From an uncultured Chloroflexota bacterium (GTDB lineage: Bacteria; Chloroflexota; Dehalococcoidia; GIF9; AB-539-J10): a stretch of 36,894 nucleotides of DNA. The notes below the pieces were generated by a model that had not been told where the DNA came from, searched no databases, and saw nothing but the letters and a program-made list of their open reading frames with translations. How positions within the stretch are numbered: the first letter of the stretch is position 1; each line of letters starts with the position of its first letter. The stretch spans positions 1 to 36,894 of the forward strand of contig CAISEW010000028.1 of the NCBI GenBank assembly GCA_903884455.1. The letters run 5' to 3'. This document shows, in pieces, positions 1 through 9,200 of the stretch. The translations under genes and the position numbers were made by a program.

Positions 1-93
1 TAATATCTTATTAAAACGTTACAGCACCGTCAATAGTTTGTCAACAGTACTAATGTACTATCATATCATCTTTAATCACCCATCCTTTTCAAA

Positions 94-2559
94 TTGACCC
101 ACTACCGCCCAACCACTGACATAACATTTTGCACTTCCCTATATGTTAGCTGTGCTTGGGTCGCCGGGGTATTCCTGGGTTCAAAGGTCAGCCCGCCCTT
201 GCTGGCCTTATCCTTGGGCCTTATCCCCTTCGCACTTATACCTTTCCTCCCCAGCAGCAGGAAGACCTTAATAGTTGCCGGGTTATGCCTCCTTGCTCTC
301 CTTGGCGGCGGACTTCGCTTCTCATCAAGCTTGCCTCCAGTAGACGATCATTCCCTCTGCTTCTATAACGACAAAGGAATCATGGAGATTCACGGCATGG
401 TGGCAGAGGAGCCTGACATTCGGGATAGACTTTGCCTGCTGACATTTTCCGCCAGCGAAATAATTGTAAATGGCGAAAGGAAAGAGGTATTGGGAACTGT
501 CTTAATTCAAGTACCTCGATACCCCGCCTACCGTTATGGGGATGTGCTTAATGTGACAGGAAAACTGGAGACGCCGGAACCATTTGATAACTTTGATTAT
601 AAAAGCTACCTGGAACGCCAGGGAATTTATTCAGTCATTTATTATCCCGGGGTAGAACTTCTAGGCCAGGGTGAAGGCTTGAAGCCTTTGCAGTGGATTT
701 ACTCCTTAAGAGAGCGGCTCTCCACTTCTTTAGCCAGAGCGTTGCCTGAGCCGCAAGGCTCATTGGCCCAGGGTATTTTGCTGGGATTGAGGAGCAACAT
801 ACCCGATTCTCTCAATCAAGCCTTTTCCAGGACGGGGACAGCACACATATTAGCCATCTCAGGCTTGAATATCAGCATCGTTATCGCCATCCTCCTCAGC
901 TTGGGCATCCTGGTTTTTGGCCGGCAGCGTTCCATATATATCTGGCTGGCTCTCGGAGTTATATGGCTTTATACCCTGCTCGCCGGGATGAATCCGCCGG
1001 TAATTCGGGCGGCAATTATGGGAAGCCTGTTTTTAATAGCTGAATATCTGGGGAGGCAGGGAAGTGCCATCATTGCCCTAGCTTTCGCCGCCGCGGTGAT
1101 GGTGGGAATCCAGCCTCAGTTATTGTGGAGTGTCTCTTTCCAGCTCAGCTTTTTAGCCATGGCTGGGCTTATTTTCTTCTATCCTTATTTTCAGACGTGG
1201 GGAAGGAAAGGCGTTGCTCGCTTGTTTAAGAACAGGGAAAAGATTGTGCCCACAGCCAGTATAATAACTGACGGCTTTGCCTCAACCCTGGCAGCTATCG
1301 TGGCAGTGGGGCCACTTATTGCCTATAACTTTGGGGTGGTCTCTTTAGTCGGCCCGCCGGCAACCTTCTTCTCCCTGCCTGCTTTGCCTGTCATCATAGT
1401 CACATCAGCATTAGTCGCCTTCGTGGGGCTCTTCGCCCTGCTTGCCGCTCAAATACTGGGCTGGCTGGCCTGGCTCTTTCTCAGCTATTTTCTTTTGGTG
1501 GTCCGAGGCTTCGATGCCTTGCCCTACTCGTCTTTCCAGGTGGCCACTATTTCCACCTGGCATATCTGGGGGTATTATGTCATATTGGCTGGAGTTATAG
1601 CATTCCTTAACTACCGAAACCAGTTGGCTGATTTTTCCTCTAGGCTGACTTCAGGAATAAAGAAAGCCGCCCAAGGCATTCCTAAACCTCGCCTCGGCTT
1701 TTCTATGAAATGGCTTATCCCTCCCCTTTTGGTAGTAGCTATCCTGGTGTGGTCTGTGGCTTTGACCATGCCTGATGACAAGCTTCATGTGAGTTTTCTT
1801 GATGTGGGACAAGGAGATGCCATCCTGATTCAAACACCCAATGGCCAAGATATACTCATTGACGGCGGTCCTGCCCCCCAGAAAATTAATCTGGAGCTGA
1901 GCAAGAAGCTCCCCTTCTGGGATAGGACCATAGACCTCGTGGTTTGCACTCACTCTCAAGCTGACCATATCACAGGTCTGGTAGAGGTTCTGCAGAGATA
2001 CAAAGTGAAGCAGGTGCTTGAGCCTGGAGTATCTTACAACTCCTCTATTTATCAGGAATGGTGCAATCTTGTTGAAGAGAAGCAAATAAAGCGGGATAAA
2101 GCCCAGGCGGGGCAGGAGATTGATTTGGGCAACGGATTCAAGTTGGAAGTGCTAAATCCGCCAGCAAGCTTATGGGAGGGGACCAGCGATGATGTTGATA
2201 ATAACGGAGTTGTGCTACGGCTGAGTTGGGGCAAGGTCAGTTTCCTGTTTACTGCCGACATCAGAGAAGAAGTTGAATTCGCGCTTATCGGGCAGCGAGC
2301 TAATTTGAAAAGCACCGTGCTTAAGGTCTCACACCACGGCAGCAAGACCTCTACCACCTCGCAGTTTCTGGCTGCGGTCGCCCCCGAAGTGGCGGTGATT
2401 TCCGTGGGAGAAGACAACCCATTTGGGCATCCCAGCACTGAGGTATTGGAGAGACTGATTGACAGGCTGGGCGAGGATAATGTTTATCGCACAGATGAGG
2501 ATGGCACCATCGAGTTCATTACCGATGGGGCAAAGCTGTGGGTGAAGGCAGACAGCTAG
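94..2559 (+). CDS. comEC: ComEC/Rec2-type DNA uptake channel with C-terminal metallo-beta-lactamase domain
   Basis: 821 residues, a normal length for full ComEC. In the family this inner-membrane protein carries single-stranded DNA into the cytoplasm during transformation. Visible parts are an N-terminal membrane and DUF4131-like region (about 1-200), the polytopic Competence domain (about 220-510) with the hallmark HILAISGLNISI (the family usually has GLH; here Asn), and a C-terminal metallo-beta-lactamase domain (about 575-800). That domain has DVGQGDAILIQ, THSQADH (HxxxDH metal motif), SHHGS and GHPS. The start is TTG at 94 without a clear Shine-Dalgarno, so the true N-terminus is uncertain. 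The final codons are duplicated 1.45 kb downstream (3939-4024). Function is assigned by family; competence in this organism is inferred. Confidence 0.93.
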   Translation: MTHYRPTTDITFCTSLYVSCAWVAGVFLGSKVSPPLLALSLGLIPFALIPFLPSSRKTLIVAGLCLLALLGGGLRFSSSLPPVDDHSLCFYNDKGIMEIHGMVAEEPDIRDRLCLLTFSASEIIVNGERKEVLGTVLIQVPRYPAYRYGDVLNVTGKLETPEPFDNFDYKSYLERQGIYSVIYYPGVELLGQGEGLKPLQWIYSLRERLSTSLARALPEPQGSLAQGILLGLRSNIPDSLNQAFSRTGTAHILAISGLNISIVIAILLSLGILVFGRQRSIYIWLALGVIWLYTLLAGMNPPVIRAAIMGSLFLIAEYLGRQGSAIIALAFAAAVMVGIQPQLLWSVSFQLSFLAMAGLIFFYPYFQTWGRKGVARLFKNREKIVPTASIITDGFASTLAAIVAVGPLIAYNFGVVSLVGPPATFFSLPALPVIIVTSALVAFVGLFALLAAQILGWLAWLFLSYFLLVVRGFDALPYSSFQVATISTWHIWGYYVILAGVIAFLNYRNQLADFSSRLTSGIKKAAQGIPKPRLGFSMKWLIPPLLVVAILVWSVALTMPDDKLHVSFLDVGQGDAILIQTPNGQDILIDGGPAPQKINLELSKKLPFWDRTIDLVVCTHSQADHITGLVEVLQRYKVKQVLEPGVSYNSSIYQEWCNLVEEKQIKRDKAQAGQEIDLGNGFKLEVLNPPASLWEGTSDDVDNNGVVLRLSWGKVSFLFTADIREEVEFALIGQRANLKSTVLKVSHHGSKTSTTSQFLAAVAPEVAVISVGEDNPFGHPSTEVLERLIDRLGEDNVYRTDEDGTIEFITDGAKLWVKADS
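2486..2530 (+). repeat. Direct repeat, copy 1 (within comEC 3' end)
   Basis: 45 bases starting ATCGCACAGATGAGG and ending ACCGATGGGG. It matches 3939-3983 with a single mismatch. It encodes the last beta-strand region of ComEC (RTDEDGTIEFITDG). Similarity fades past the shared block but continues as related codons (KLWVKADS against GLWLRFTKSAEL). Confidence 0.9.
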
Positions 2560-2734
2560 GAAATTTATTCGGTAGCCAGGCGCTCACAATGGGAGGCGTA
2601 CTGCCGTAGCAAGACACCATGCAGGGTTGCTCCTGGCCCTCCTTCTACCGAGGTGCACCTTTCTGCTTTATCCTGTGAAGCGACAATCAAACTGCCGGGA
2701 TAGCCCATCACAGGAACTGTGACGAAGCCCTGCC
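2560..2734. other. Intergenic region, comEC/aminopeptidase convergent ends
   Basis: 175 bases between convergent stops. On the minus strand an open frame begins at an ATG near 2705, reads GYPGSLIVASQDKAERC onward and stops near 2565, about 45 residues. It has no ribosome binding site and matches no family I know. It could be a remnant of DNA that arrived with the aminopeptidase. I see no clear terminator. Confidence 0.3.
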
Positions 2735-3838
2735 TTAGACCAGGATCTTCCCGTCCTTGAGGAAGAGAGTCCCATCTACACGCACTTCTCCGCCATCGCG
2801 GAGGTCGCACACCATATCCCAATGAATGGCTGACTTGTTCTTGCTCCCTGACTCAGGATAACCCTTCCCCAGGGCCAGGTGGATGGTCCCGCCGATCTTC
2901 TCATCGAACAGGATATTCTTGGTAAACCGCTGGATGCCGGGATTGGTCCCGAGGGAGAACTCGCCCACGTAGCGTGCCCCTTTGTCGGTCTCCAGCATCT
3001 TCAACAGAAATTCCTCGTTCTTAGCCGCCGTGGCCTTGATGACTTTCCCGTCCTTGAATTGGAGTCGGACATCCTCCACCTCACGGCCGAAGTGGCAGGC
3101 GGGATAAGTGTATCTAATATGCCCGTCCACGCTCTGCTCGATGGGGCCAGTGAAGACTTCCCCATCGGGGAAGTTCTCGTGCCCGTCGCAGTTCACCCAC
3201 TCCCGGCCAGTAACTTCGAGCTTGAGATCGGTATCCGGGCCAACGACATGGATTTGCCTGGCCTTGTTCAGCCAATCAACCAGCCGCTGCTGTTTTTTAG
3301 AGACCGTCCTCCAGGCCTTGATTGGATCAGGTTCATGGACTAAGCAGGCTCTGTATACGAAATCCTCGAACTCGCGGAGCGACATCTCCGCGTCCTGAGC
3401 GAAGGCCTGGGTCGGGTAGAGGGTCCCAGTCCAGCGCAGCTCCTTCTTAGCCGCCCGCTCGAGCAATCGATCGGACAGGGGACGCATCGCCACTGACCGG
3501 CGAGATTGCTTGGCAGGGTCGGCACTGGTGAGCCGCTTAGTGTTCGCATCCGACCATATCCCAATGCTTGCGTCAATTTGCTCAACGATGTCCTTCATAA
3601 ACGAAGGGACGTAATCGAGCTGGGCATCGCTGGCATAGGCGTACAAAAGCTCCTCTGCACCTTCCAGTCCAACCTGGAGAAAAGGGTGAGCACCGCGCTC
3701 CAGAACTTTCTGATATACAGCCAAAATCAACGGCGCACCCTCAGGGCCACCGGTAATCCGGACCAGCTGGTTCGGTCGCACTTTTACAGAATAATCGACC
3801 AGAATCTTAGCTACGGTTTCGACTCTTGGATCTGCCAT
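2735..3838 (-). CDS. M29-family metallo-aminopeptidase (AmpS/PepS type)
   Basis: 367 residues, slightly shorter than AmpS/AmpT (about 410). M29 enzymes are cytoplasmic dinuclear-metal aminopeptidases that trim N-terminal residues from peptides. Candidate metal and catalytic residues lie in the expected order: E227 in GEVFTGP, E293 in GEFSLGTNPGI, H320 and Y327 in HLALGKGYPES, and H339/D341 in SAIHWDMVCD. The ATG is preceded by AAAGGAGG at 6 bases. The gene looks richer in G+C than its neighbours and lies between two copies of the comEC 3' end, as if it had been inserted there. It is transcribed alone, opposite to comEC. Confidence 0.92.
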   Translation of the reverse strand: MADPRVETVAKILVDYSVKVRPNQLVRITGGPEGAPLILAVYQKVLERGAHPFLQVGLEGAEELLYAYASDAQLDYVPSFMKDIVEQIDASIGIWSDANTKRLTSADPAKQSRRSVAMRPLSDRLLERAAKKELRWTGTLYPTQAFAQDAEMSLREFEDFVYRACLVHEPDPIKAWRTVSKKQQRLVDWLNKARQIHVVGPDTDLKLEVTGREWVNCDGHENFPDGEVFTGPIEQSVDGHIRYTYPACHFGREVEDVRLQFKDGKVIKATAAKNEEFLLKMLETDKGARYVGEFSLGTNPGIQRFTKNILFDEKIGGTIHLALGKGYPESGSKNKSAIHWDMVCDLRDGGEVRVDGTLFLKDGKILV

Positions 3839-3938
3839 TTCGCCTCCTTTGACGTGCTCATACTAGAATATGTCGGCAGTCTAGCAGGTGCCGTCGAGGG
3901 TAGTCAAACAGCCAATGACCCAGCGATAGTCAATGCAC

Positions 3939-4024
3939 ATCGCACAGATGAGGATGGCACCACCGAGTTCATTACCGATGGGGAGGGGCTTTGGCTAAGA
4001 TTTACCAAGAGTGCAGAGTTGTAA
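3939..4024 (+). pseudogene. Duplicated 3' end of comEC beyond the aminopeptidase
   Basis: The first 45 bases repeat 2486-2530 (one mismatch). The same reading frame then runs on as GLWLRFTKSAEL to a TAA at 4022-4024, which looks like an alternative, diverged comEC tail. It has no start of its own and is a coding remnant. Together with copy 1 it brackets the aminopeptidase gene. The remaining bases between 3839 and 3938 hold the aminopeptidase leader and nothing else I recognise. Confidence 0.75.
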
Positions 4025-4047
4025 CCCTCTTTGACCGCGTCCGCTAC

Positions 4048-5337
4048 TCACTCCAGGTGAGCTGTATTGCGATGGTAGAAGTAGGCAGGGATCCAATCAC
4101 GAACGGCACCTAGCTTTCTCCTAAATTCCGTTGGCAGCCCGAGATATGAGATAAATACCCATAGATAATAGACTCGCCGCAGCAGCGCGGCAGCGAAACC
4201 ATCAAAGACACGATCCCCTAACTGAGCCAACGCCAGATTCCTGCCCATATATATTAGCTGCCCCTTAAATTTGTAACGGAATGCTAGTTGCTCCCTACCC
4301 TGTATAGTACAGATGATGTTTCTGGCACAGGCCGGGCCCTGTCGCTGAGCTACCTGCTGGGTTGGGGGATAGGGTACTGAGCCATGCTCCTGTAATAAAT
4401 AAGCGCAATCCCCGAGTACGTAGACCCCCGGTGACTCCGGGACTTCCAGATACTGATTCACCATAATGCGCCCACCCTTCGCCTTATTGAAAGGCAGCGA
4501 TTCCACAACAGCTACCGGCTTCACTCCCGCTACCCAAATAACAGTGCGAGTCGGTATAGTCTGCCCATCAGCAGTCTGGATACCACCTGACCAGACCTTG
4601 GTAATACGAGTTTTCAATAAAACCTCAATTCCTCGAGAGCGCAGCCGGCTGATAGCCAGTTCTGCCATTTTAGCCTTCATGCCAGATAAGAGAGCATCTT
4701 GTGCCTCAACCAGGAGCACCCGAGTCTGGGACATCAGGGAAGGATAATCCCGTATCAGCGCCTTGCGCACAAAGTCCTGAATAGCCGCCACCAGTTCTAC
4801 ACCGGTGGGCCCGCCTCCCACCACCACAAAGGTGAGTAGTTCACGCTGGCGTTGTTCATCTCCTTCCCGCAATGCCGCCTCGTAGTTGTCCAAAATGTGA
4901 TTGTGGATGCTGACAGCATCGCTCAGAGATTTCAAGATTAGCGAACTTTCCTCGACATTGGCCATCCCAAAGAAATTGGTAGTGCTGCCCAGTGCTACCA
5001 CTAGATAGTCCCACTCCATCTCTCCATCATCGGTGCTGACCACCTTCTTTGCCACATCTATGCCCTGCACCCGGCTCTGCCTGAATTTAACTGGTCCGGT
5101 AGCACCCCCTTTTCTCAGCAGGGCATGCAAGGGGAAAGAGATATGACTGGGCTCAACGCTCCCGCTGACTACTTGCCATATAAAAGGCAGGGGATGATGA
5201 TAATCCCGCTGATCTACCAGTGTTACCTCCAGCCCCGGTACACCAGCGGAGGCCTTTTTCAACTCCAGTGCAACACTAATCCCCACTGCACCCGCGCCCA
5301 GGATAAGCACTTTCTTCTTGTCTCCACCCATGGCCAT
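4048..5337 (-). CDS. Type 2 NADH dehydrogenase / FAD-dependent pyridine nucleotide oxidoreductase
   Basis: 429 residues. NDH-2 enzymes pass electrons from NADH to quinone at the membrane surface without pumping protons. The FAD Rossmann motif is near the N-terminus (ILGAGAVGISVALEL, about 12-26). A second dinucleotide motif for NAD(H) lies near 170 (VVVGGGPTGVELVAAI), and the late FAD motif GVYVLGDCAYL near 300. The C-terminal 60 residues are hydrophobic and aromatic (YYLWVFISYLGLPTEF), as in the membrane-anchoring end of NDH-2. Start may be ATG 5337 or ATG 5331; both lack a strong ribosome site. The gene stands alone with a candidate promoter upstream. A sulfide:quinone reductase is less likely because the redox cysteine pattern is not evident. 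Confidence 0.85.
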   Translation of the reverse strand: MAMGGDKKKVLILGAGAVGISVALELKKASAGVPGLEVTLVDQRDYHHPLPFIWQVVSGSVEPSHISFPLHALLRKGGATGPVKFRQSRVQGIDVAKKVVSTDDGEMEWDYLVVALGSTTNFFGMANVEESSLILKSLSDAVSIHNHILDNYEAALREGDEQRQRELLTFVVVGGGPTGVELVAAIQDFVRKALIRDYPSLMSQTRVLLVEAQDALLSGMKAKMAELAISRLRSRGIEVLLKTRITKVWSGGIQTADGQTIPTRTVIWVAGVKPVAVVESLPFNKAKGGRIMVNQYLEVPESPGVYVLGDCAYLLQEHGSVPYPPTQQVAQRQGPACARNIICTIQGREQLAFRYKFKGQLIYMGRNLALAQLGDRVFDGFAAALLRRVYYLWVFISYLGLPTEFRRKLGAVRDWIPAYFYHRNTAHLE

Positions 5338-5370
5338 CTCACACTAAAGGAATTTTTGCTCGCTTTAATA

Positions 5371-5399
5371 AGGTTAACTCTAGTTTATCCAGATGTCAA
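5371..5399 (-). promoter_or_regulatory. Candidate promoter for the NADH dehydrogenase gene
   Basis: On the minus strand a perfect -35 TTGACA (5394-5399) is followed after 17 bases by TAACCT (5371-5376), about 33 bases before the ATG at 5337. The -10 is only a partial match. Confidence 0.45.
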
Positions 5400-5435
5400 T
5401 GAGAATATTAGGAGACTATCTACTAGTTACCACGT

Positions 5436-5483
5436 GTCATTGCGAGGTGTCCCGAGCGCAAGCGAGGGAACTCGCCAAAGCAA
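5436..5483. repeat. Dispersed palindromic repeat, CATTGCGAG family
   Basis: Begins GTCATTGCGAG and ends with an AAGCAA remnant. The middle (CCCGAGCGCAAGCGAGGGAACTCG) is partly self-complementary. Same family as the copies at 6669, 9255, 11784, 11987, 20021 and 31014. It lies in the 257-base gap between the NADH dehydrogenase and the isomerase gene. Confidence 0.7.
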
Positions 5484-5553
5484 CAATAGAACATTAACGT
5501 TTGTATTTTATGAGGGTTGCCTGAATCGCTTAATTGGAGTATTCTACTAAACG

Positions 5554-5580
5554 GGAACCATAGCCCAGCCGGTTAGGGCA
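5554..5580 (+). pseudogene. tRNA-like 5' fragment (acceptor strand and D-arm)
   Basis: Reads GGAACCA, then TA at positions 8-9, then GCCC-AGCCGGTTA-GGGC, a perfect 4-bp D-stem with the canonical AGYCGGTTA D-loop. No anticodon arm, T-arm or 3' acceptor follows. Instead the isomerase gene starts 14 bases later. I read it as a truncated tRNA, possibly the scar of an insertion. A chance match is possible. Confidence 0.5.
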
Positions 5581-5594
5581 CAGGTAGCAAGAAT

Positions 5595-6176
5595 ATGGGA
5601 CTAGAAACGGAAATTCGGTATCTGGATGATATGAAGATGGTCCTTTATGATAAGGCATGGACAAGAACTGCCCCCAATTTTGAGGTTTATTATATGCAGC
5701 GAGGGATCGAGGAAAAAAATGACTTAAGGTATGACATTACAATAATTCCGCCCAAGATGCTGGGCCAAGAATTTGCAAAAACAAAAGGACATTACCACAT
5801 TGGGGAATGTCAAGAACTATATATTGTTTTGGAAGGAGAAGGGATTTTCTTAATGCAAAAGAAAGGAGAAGGGAAAATCCAGGATGTTTACTATGTGAAA
5901 GCAAAGAAGGGAGATTGTGTTTTAGTTCCTCCTTTTTATGGGCATGTAACAATAAATCCCGGTTCCAAAACATTGAAAATGGGAAATTGGATATCCAAAG
6001 AATACATGGCTGATTATGAAAGTATTGAAACAAAAGGGGGATTGTCGTATTACTACACGCAAGCCGGCTGGGTCCAAAACAAAAATTATGAAGAGGTCCT
6101 CAAACTCCATTCCGAAATGCCTCTAAAATCAATGCCCAGAAACTTAGATTTTCTAAAATGGTCTAACCCTAAATAA
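5595..6176 (+). CDS. pgiA: Cupin-type (archaeal) glucose-6-phosphate isomerase
   Basis: 193 residues, matching the length of the archaeal metal-dependent phosphoglucose isomerase (about 190) that interconverts glucose-6-phosphate and fructose-6-phosphate. The cupin metal site is visible: H66 and H68 in KGHYHIG, E74 in ECQELY, and H117 in VPPFYGHVTINPG. Flanking glycine turns (LEGEG, KKGDCVLVP) fit the cupin barrel. The gene is visibly richer in A and T than the DNA on both sides, follows a tRNA-like fragment, and has only a weak ribosome site (AGGTAG). All this suggests transfer. It is a single-gene unit. Another small cupin is possible, but the KGHYH signature favours the isomerase. Confidence 0.87.
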   Translation: MGLETEIRYLDDMKMVLYDKAWTRTAPNFEVYYMQRGIEEKNDLRYDITIIPPKMLGQEFAKTKGHYHIGECQELYIVLEGEGIFLMQKKGEGKIQDVYYVKAKKGDCVLVPPFYGHVTINPGSKTLKMGNWISKEYMADYESIETKGGLSYYYTQAGWVQNKNYEEVLKLHSEMPLKSMPRNLDFLKWSNPK

Positions 6177-6237
6177 AAAAGACCTTATCGTCGGTTGTCG
6201 GGCTAAACTCAGAAATATAGATAGCTTTCAGGTGGTT

Positions 6238-9200
6238 TCAGGCGCAATTAGAGTGTAGTATCTCTTCCAGAACCACTTTCCATCTATCCCCCAGGAGCCT
6301 AGTGTCCAACTTGATTTGTGTGGCGCCTATTTTAACTGCGCCATCAAGATATTTACTCATAACTTCCCCTGCCCCTCTTATCTTAAGAGGGGAATTAATG
6401 GTCTGGGGCTTTATGACAATTTGCCTGCCCTGTGTGGAAATAGAGCTTATCTTAGCCCTCATAGCCAGAACCTTGATTTTCACAATGTAAAGAAGATTGT
6501 CCACAGGCTCGGGCAAAGGACCGAATCTATCTTCAAATTCCTGAGCTATGTCGGCTACCTCTTCAATATGTTCCACCTTGGCCAGTCTGTGGTAAAGGCT
6601 TAACCGAGTATTTAGATTGGAAACATACTCTTCCGGTATGTGGGCGGCTAAGCGCAGGGATATGCTGGGAGATTGCTTCGCTTCGCTCGCAATGACACTC
6701 GTCCTCACTTCGCCAGCTTGCTTGGCTTTCAACTCCTCCACTGCCTCAGCCAGCAACTGGCAATAAAGGTCAAAGCCCAGGGCCGCGATATGCCCGCTTT
6801 GCTTGACACCTAAAAGATTGCCCGCTCCCCGAATTTCCAGGTCCTTCATGGCGATACCAAATCCCGAACCTAGTTCGGTAGCCTCGAAGATAGTCCTGAG
6901 CCTCTTATAAGCCTGGGGGGTCAGCTGCTTCCCCTCTTCAAAGAAGAAATAAGCATAAGCCTGGTTGATGCCCCGCCCCACCCTACCCCTCAACTGATAA
7001 AGCTGAGCTAGGCCGAACCTGTCCGCCCGGTCAATAATCAGCGTATTAACATTAGGCATATCCAGACCTAACTGGATAATAGTGGTGGTCACCAGAATGT
7101 CATACTTGTCAGCGATAAAATCCGTCATCACCTTTTCCAATTGCTCTTCAGGCATTCGCCCATGAGCTATGGCTATTCGAGCCTCGGGCACTAAATCCTG
7201 TAATTTTCTGGCAGCCCAAGCAATGCTTTGAACGCGGTTATGAACAAAGAAGACCTGACCATTCCTCTCCAGTTCACGCAATACCACCTGTCTGACCAGA
7301 GTGTCATCATAACCCCCGACATAGGTCTGGACAGACAGGCGTTCTTCAGGAGGCGTTCCCACAACGCTCATATCTCTGATTCCGGTTAAAGACATGTGAA
7401 GGGTGCGCGGGATGGGAGTAGCACTGAGAGCCAAAGTGTCCACTTCCTTCCTTATTTGCTTGAGTTTTTCCTTCTGCACCACGCCAAACTGTTGTTCTTC
7501 ATCGATTATCGCCAGTCCCAGGTCTTTGAACACGACGTCTTTTTGCAACAGGCGATGAGTGCCAATGCATATATCCACAGTGCCATTGGCTAAGCCTTCC
7601 AGGATTTCCCGTTCTTTTTCCGGCAGACAGAAGCGGCTCAACATTTCTACTCTTAAGGGAAAGGTTTGCAACCTCTCAGTAAAGGTAATGAAATGTTGCT
7701 GAGCCAACACTGTGGTCGGGACCAGAATAGCCACTTGTTTATTATCCATAACCGACTTAAAGGCAGCACGCAATGCTATCTCGGTTTTGCCATAGCCCAC
7801 GTCTCCACAGATGAGCCGGTCCATGGGCTTAGCTTTTTCCATGTCCTCCTTCACTGTCATAATTGCCTCAATCTGATCCGGTGTTTCCATATAGGGAAAT
7901 GATGCCTCTAGCTCCTGTTGCCATAGTGAATCTGTAGAGAAAGCGAAGCCCGGAGCTACTTCCCGAGCAGCATAAAGGTCAAGTAGCTCCTGAGCAATTT
8001 CCGCCACTGATTCTTTAACCCTGTTCTTGGTCCTTTGCCATTCCGGGGTTCTCAAACGGCTCAAGTGTGGTGCCTGGTCGCCAGCACCGATATAGCGACT
8101 AACGCGGTCTATCCGTTCAGTAGGCACATAGAGCCTGTCACCAGCGGCATACTCTAAAACAAGGTATTCTCTCTCAATTCCATCGGAGGACATCCTGGCC
8201 AGACCATGGAACCTGGCGATGCCATGGTCAACATGGACGACATAATCGCCGGGAGCTAATTGAGGAAGAAACCATTGGTGAGGTATTGGCCTCTTCCTGC
8301 CTGCTCGCGGCTGCTTCACAAAGCCAAAGAGCTCAGCATCAGTGATAAGGGTCAGCCTGTCATCCATCACCCAGCCTCCGTCCAGTGAACCCTGGAGCAG
8401 GGTGATTGAACCGGGCGGAGGTATCTGTTCTATCTGTGATGAGGGCGAAGTATGAATGTCCTCTTTCTGGAGGAGTTCAGCCAAACGATTTGCCTGATGG
8501 CTGACTACGAACACGCGCTGTCTTTGTTCCACCATTTGCCCAGCTGTTTTGAGGAACCTTTCCAGTTGGCTGCCATAACTCTGAGCTCTGATGAAGGGCA
8601 AAGCCTGTCCAGAGCCCTGGGCGGCATCCCATGTTGCCAGCGCCAGGCGATGCCTTTCTTTCATCTGCGACTCTAATTCCTCCCAGGTGAGATAAGGAGA
8701 GGGAAAATCCCGAGGCAGCTCGCCTTTCTCCATCTTTGTGGCCCTTAATTCTTGTGTTTCCTCGCTTAGCCTAATGACGGCAAGTTCAATTCCTTCAGGG
8801 TCATCGAGAACAAGTAAGGCATCACTGCCAAGATAGTCAAGGACGCTGCCAGCCACCACCTCAGAGTTATCAGCCATTGGCATAAACTCTCTAGCCGGGG
8901 TGACAATCAATGAGGATACGAGGCTGGTTGAGCGCTGGCTTTCCGGGTCAAAGCACCTCATGCCCTCTATCTGGTTGCCAAAGAACTCTATGCGAACTGG
9001 CAACTGGCTGCAAGGGGGGAAGACATCAATAATGCCACCCCGTTTGTTCATCTGTCCGGGCACTTCGACAACGTCCTCCATTTCGTAGCCCATGCTTTGC
9101 CATCGGCGCAGTAGATCCAGGGGGTCAGCAGCCACGCCCTGCTTTAGAATATGGCAGGCAGCCACAAAATCTCTTTGCGGGATGGTTTTACTCATGATTG

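Noticed and set aside
3506-4024. Plus-strand 172-residue frame ending in the comEC-like tail
   Set aside because: Most of it is antisense of the aminopeptidase; only the last 28 codons (the duplicated tail) are meaningful.
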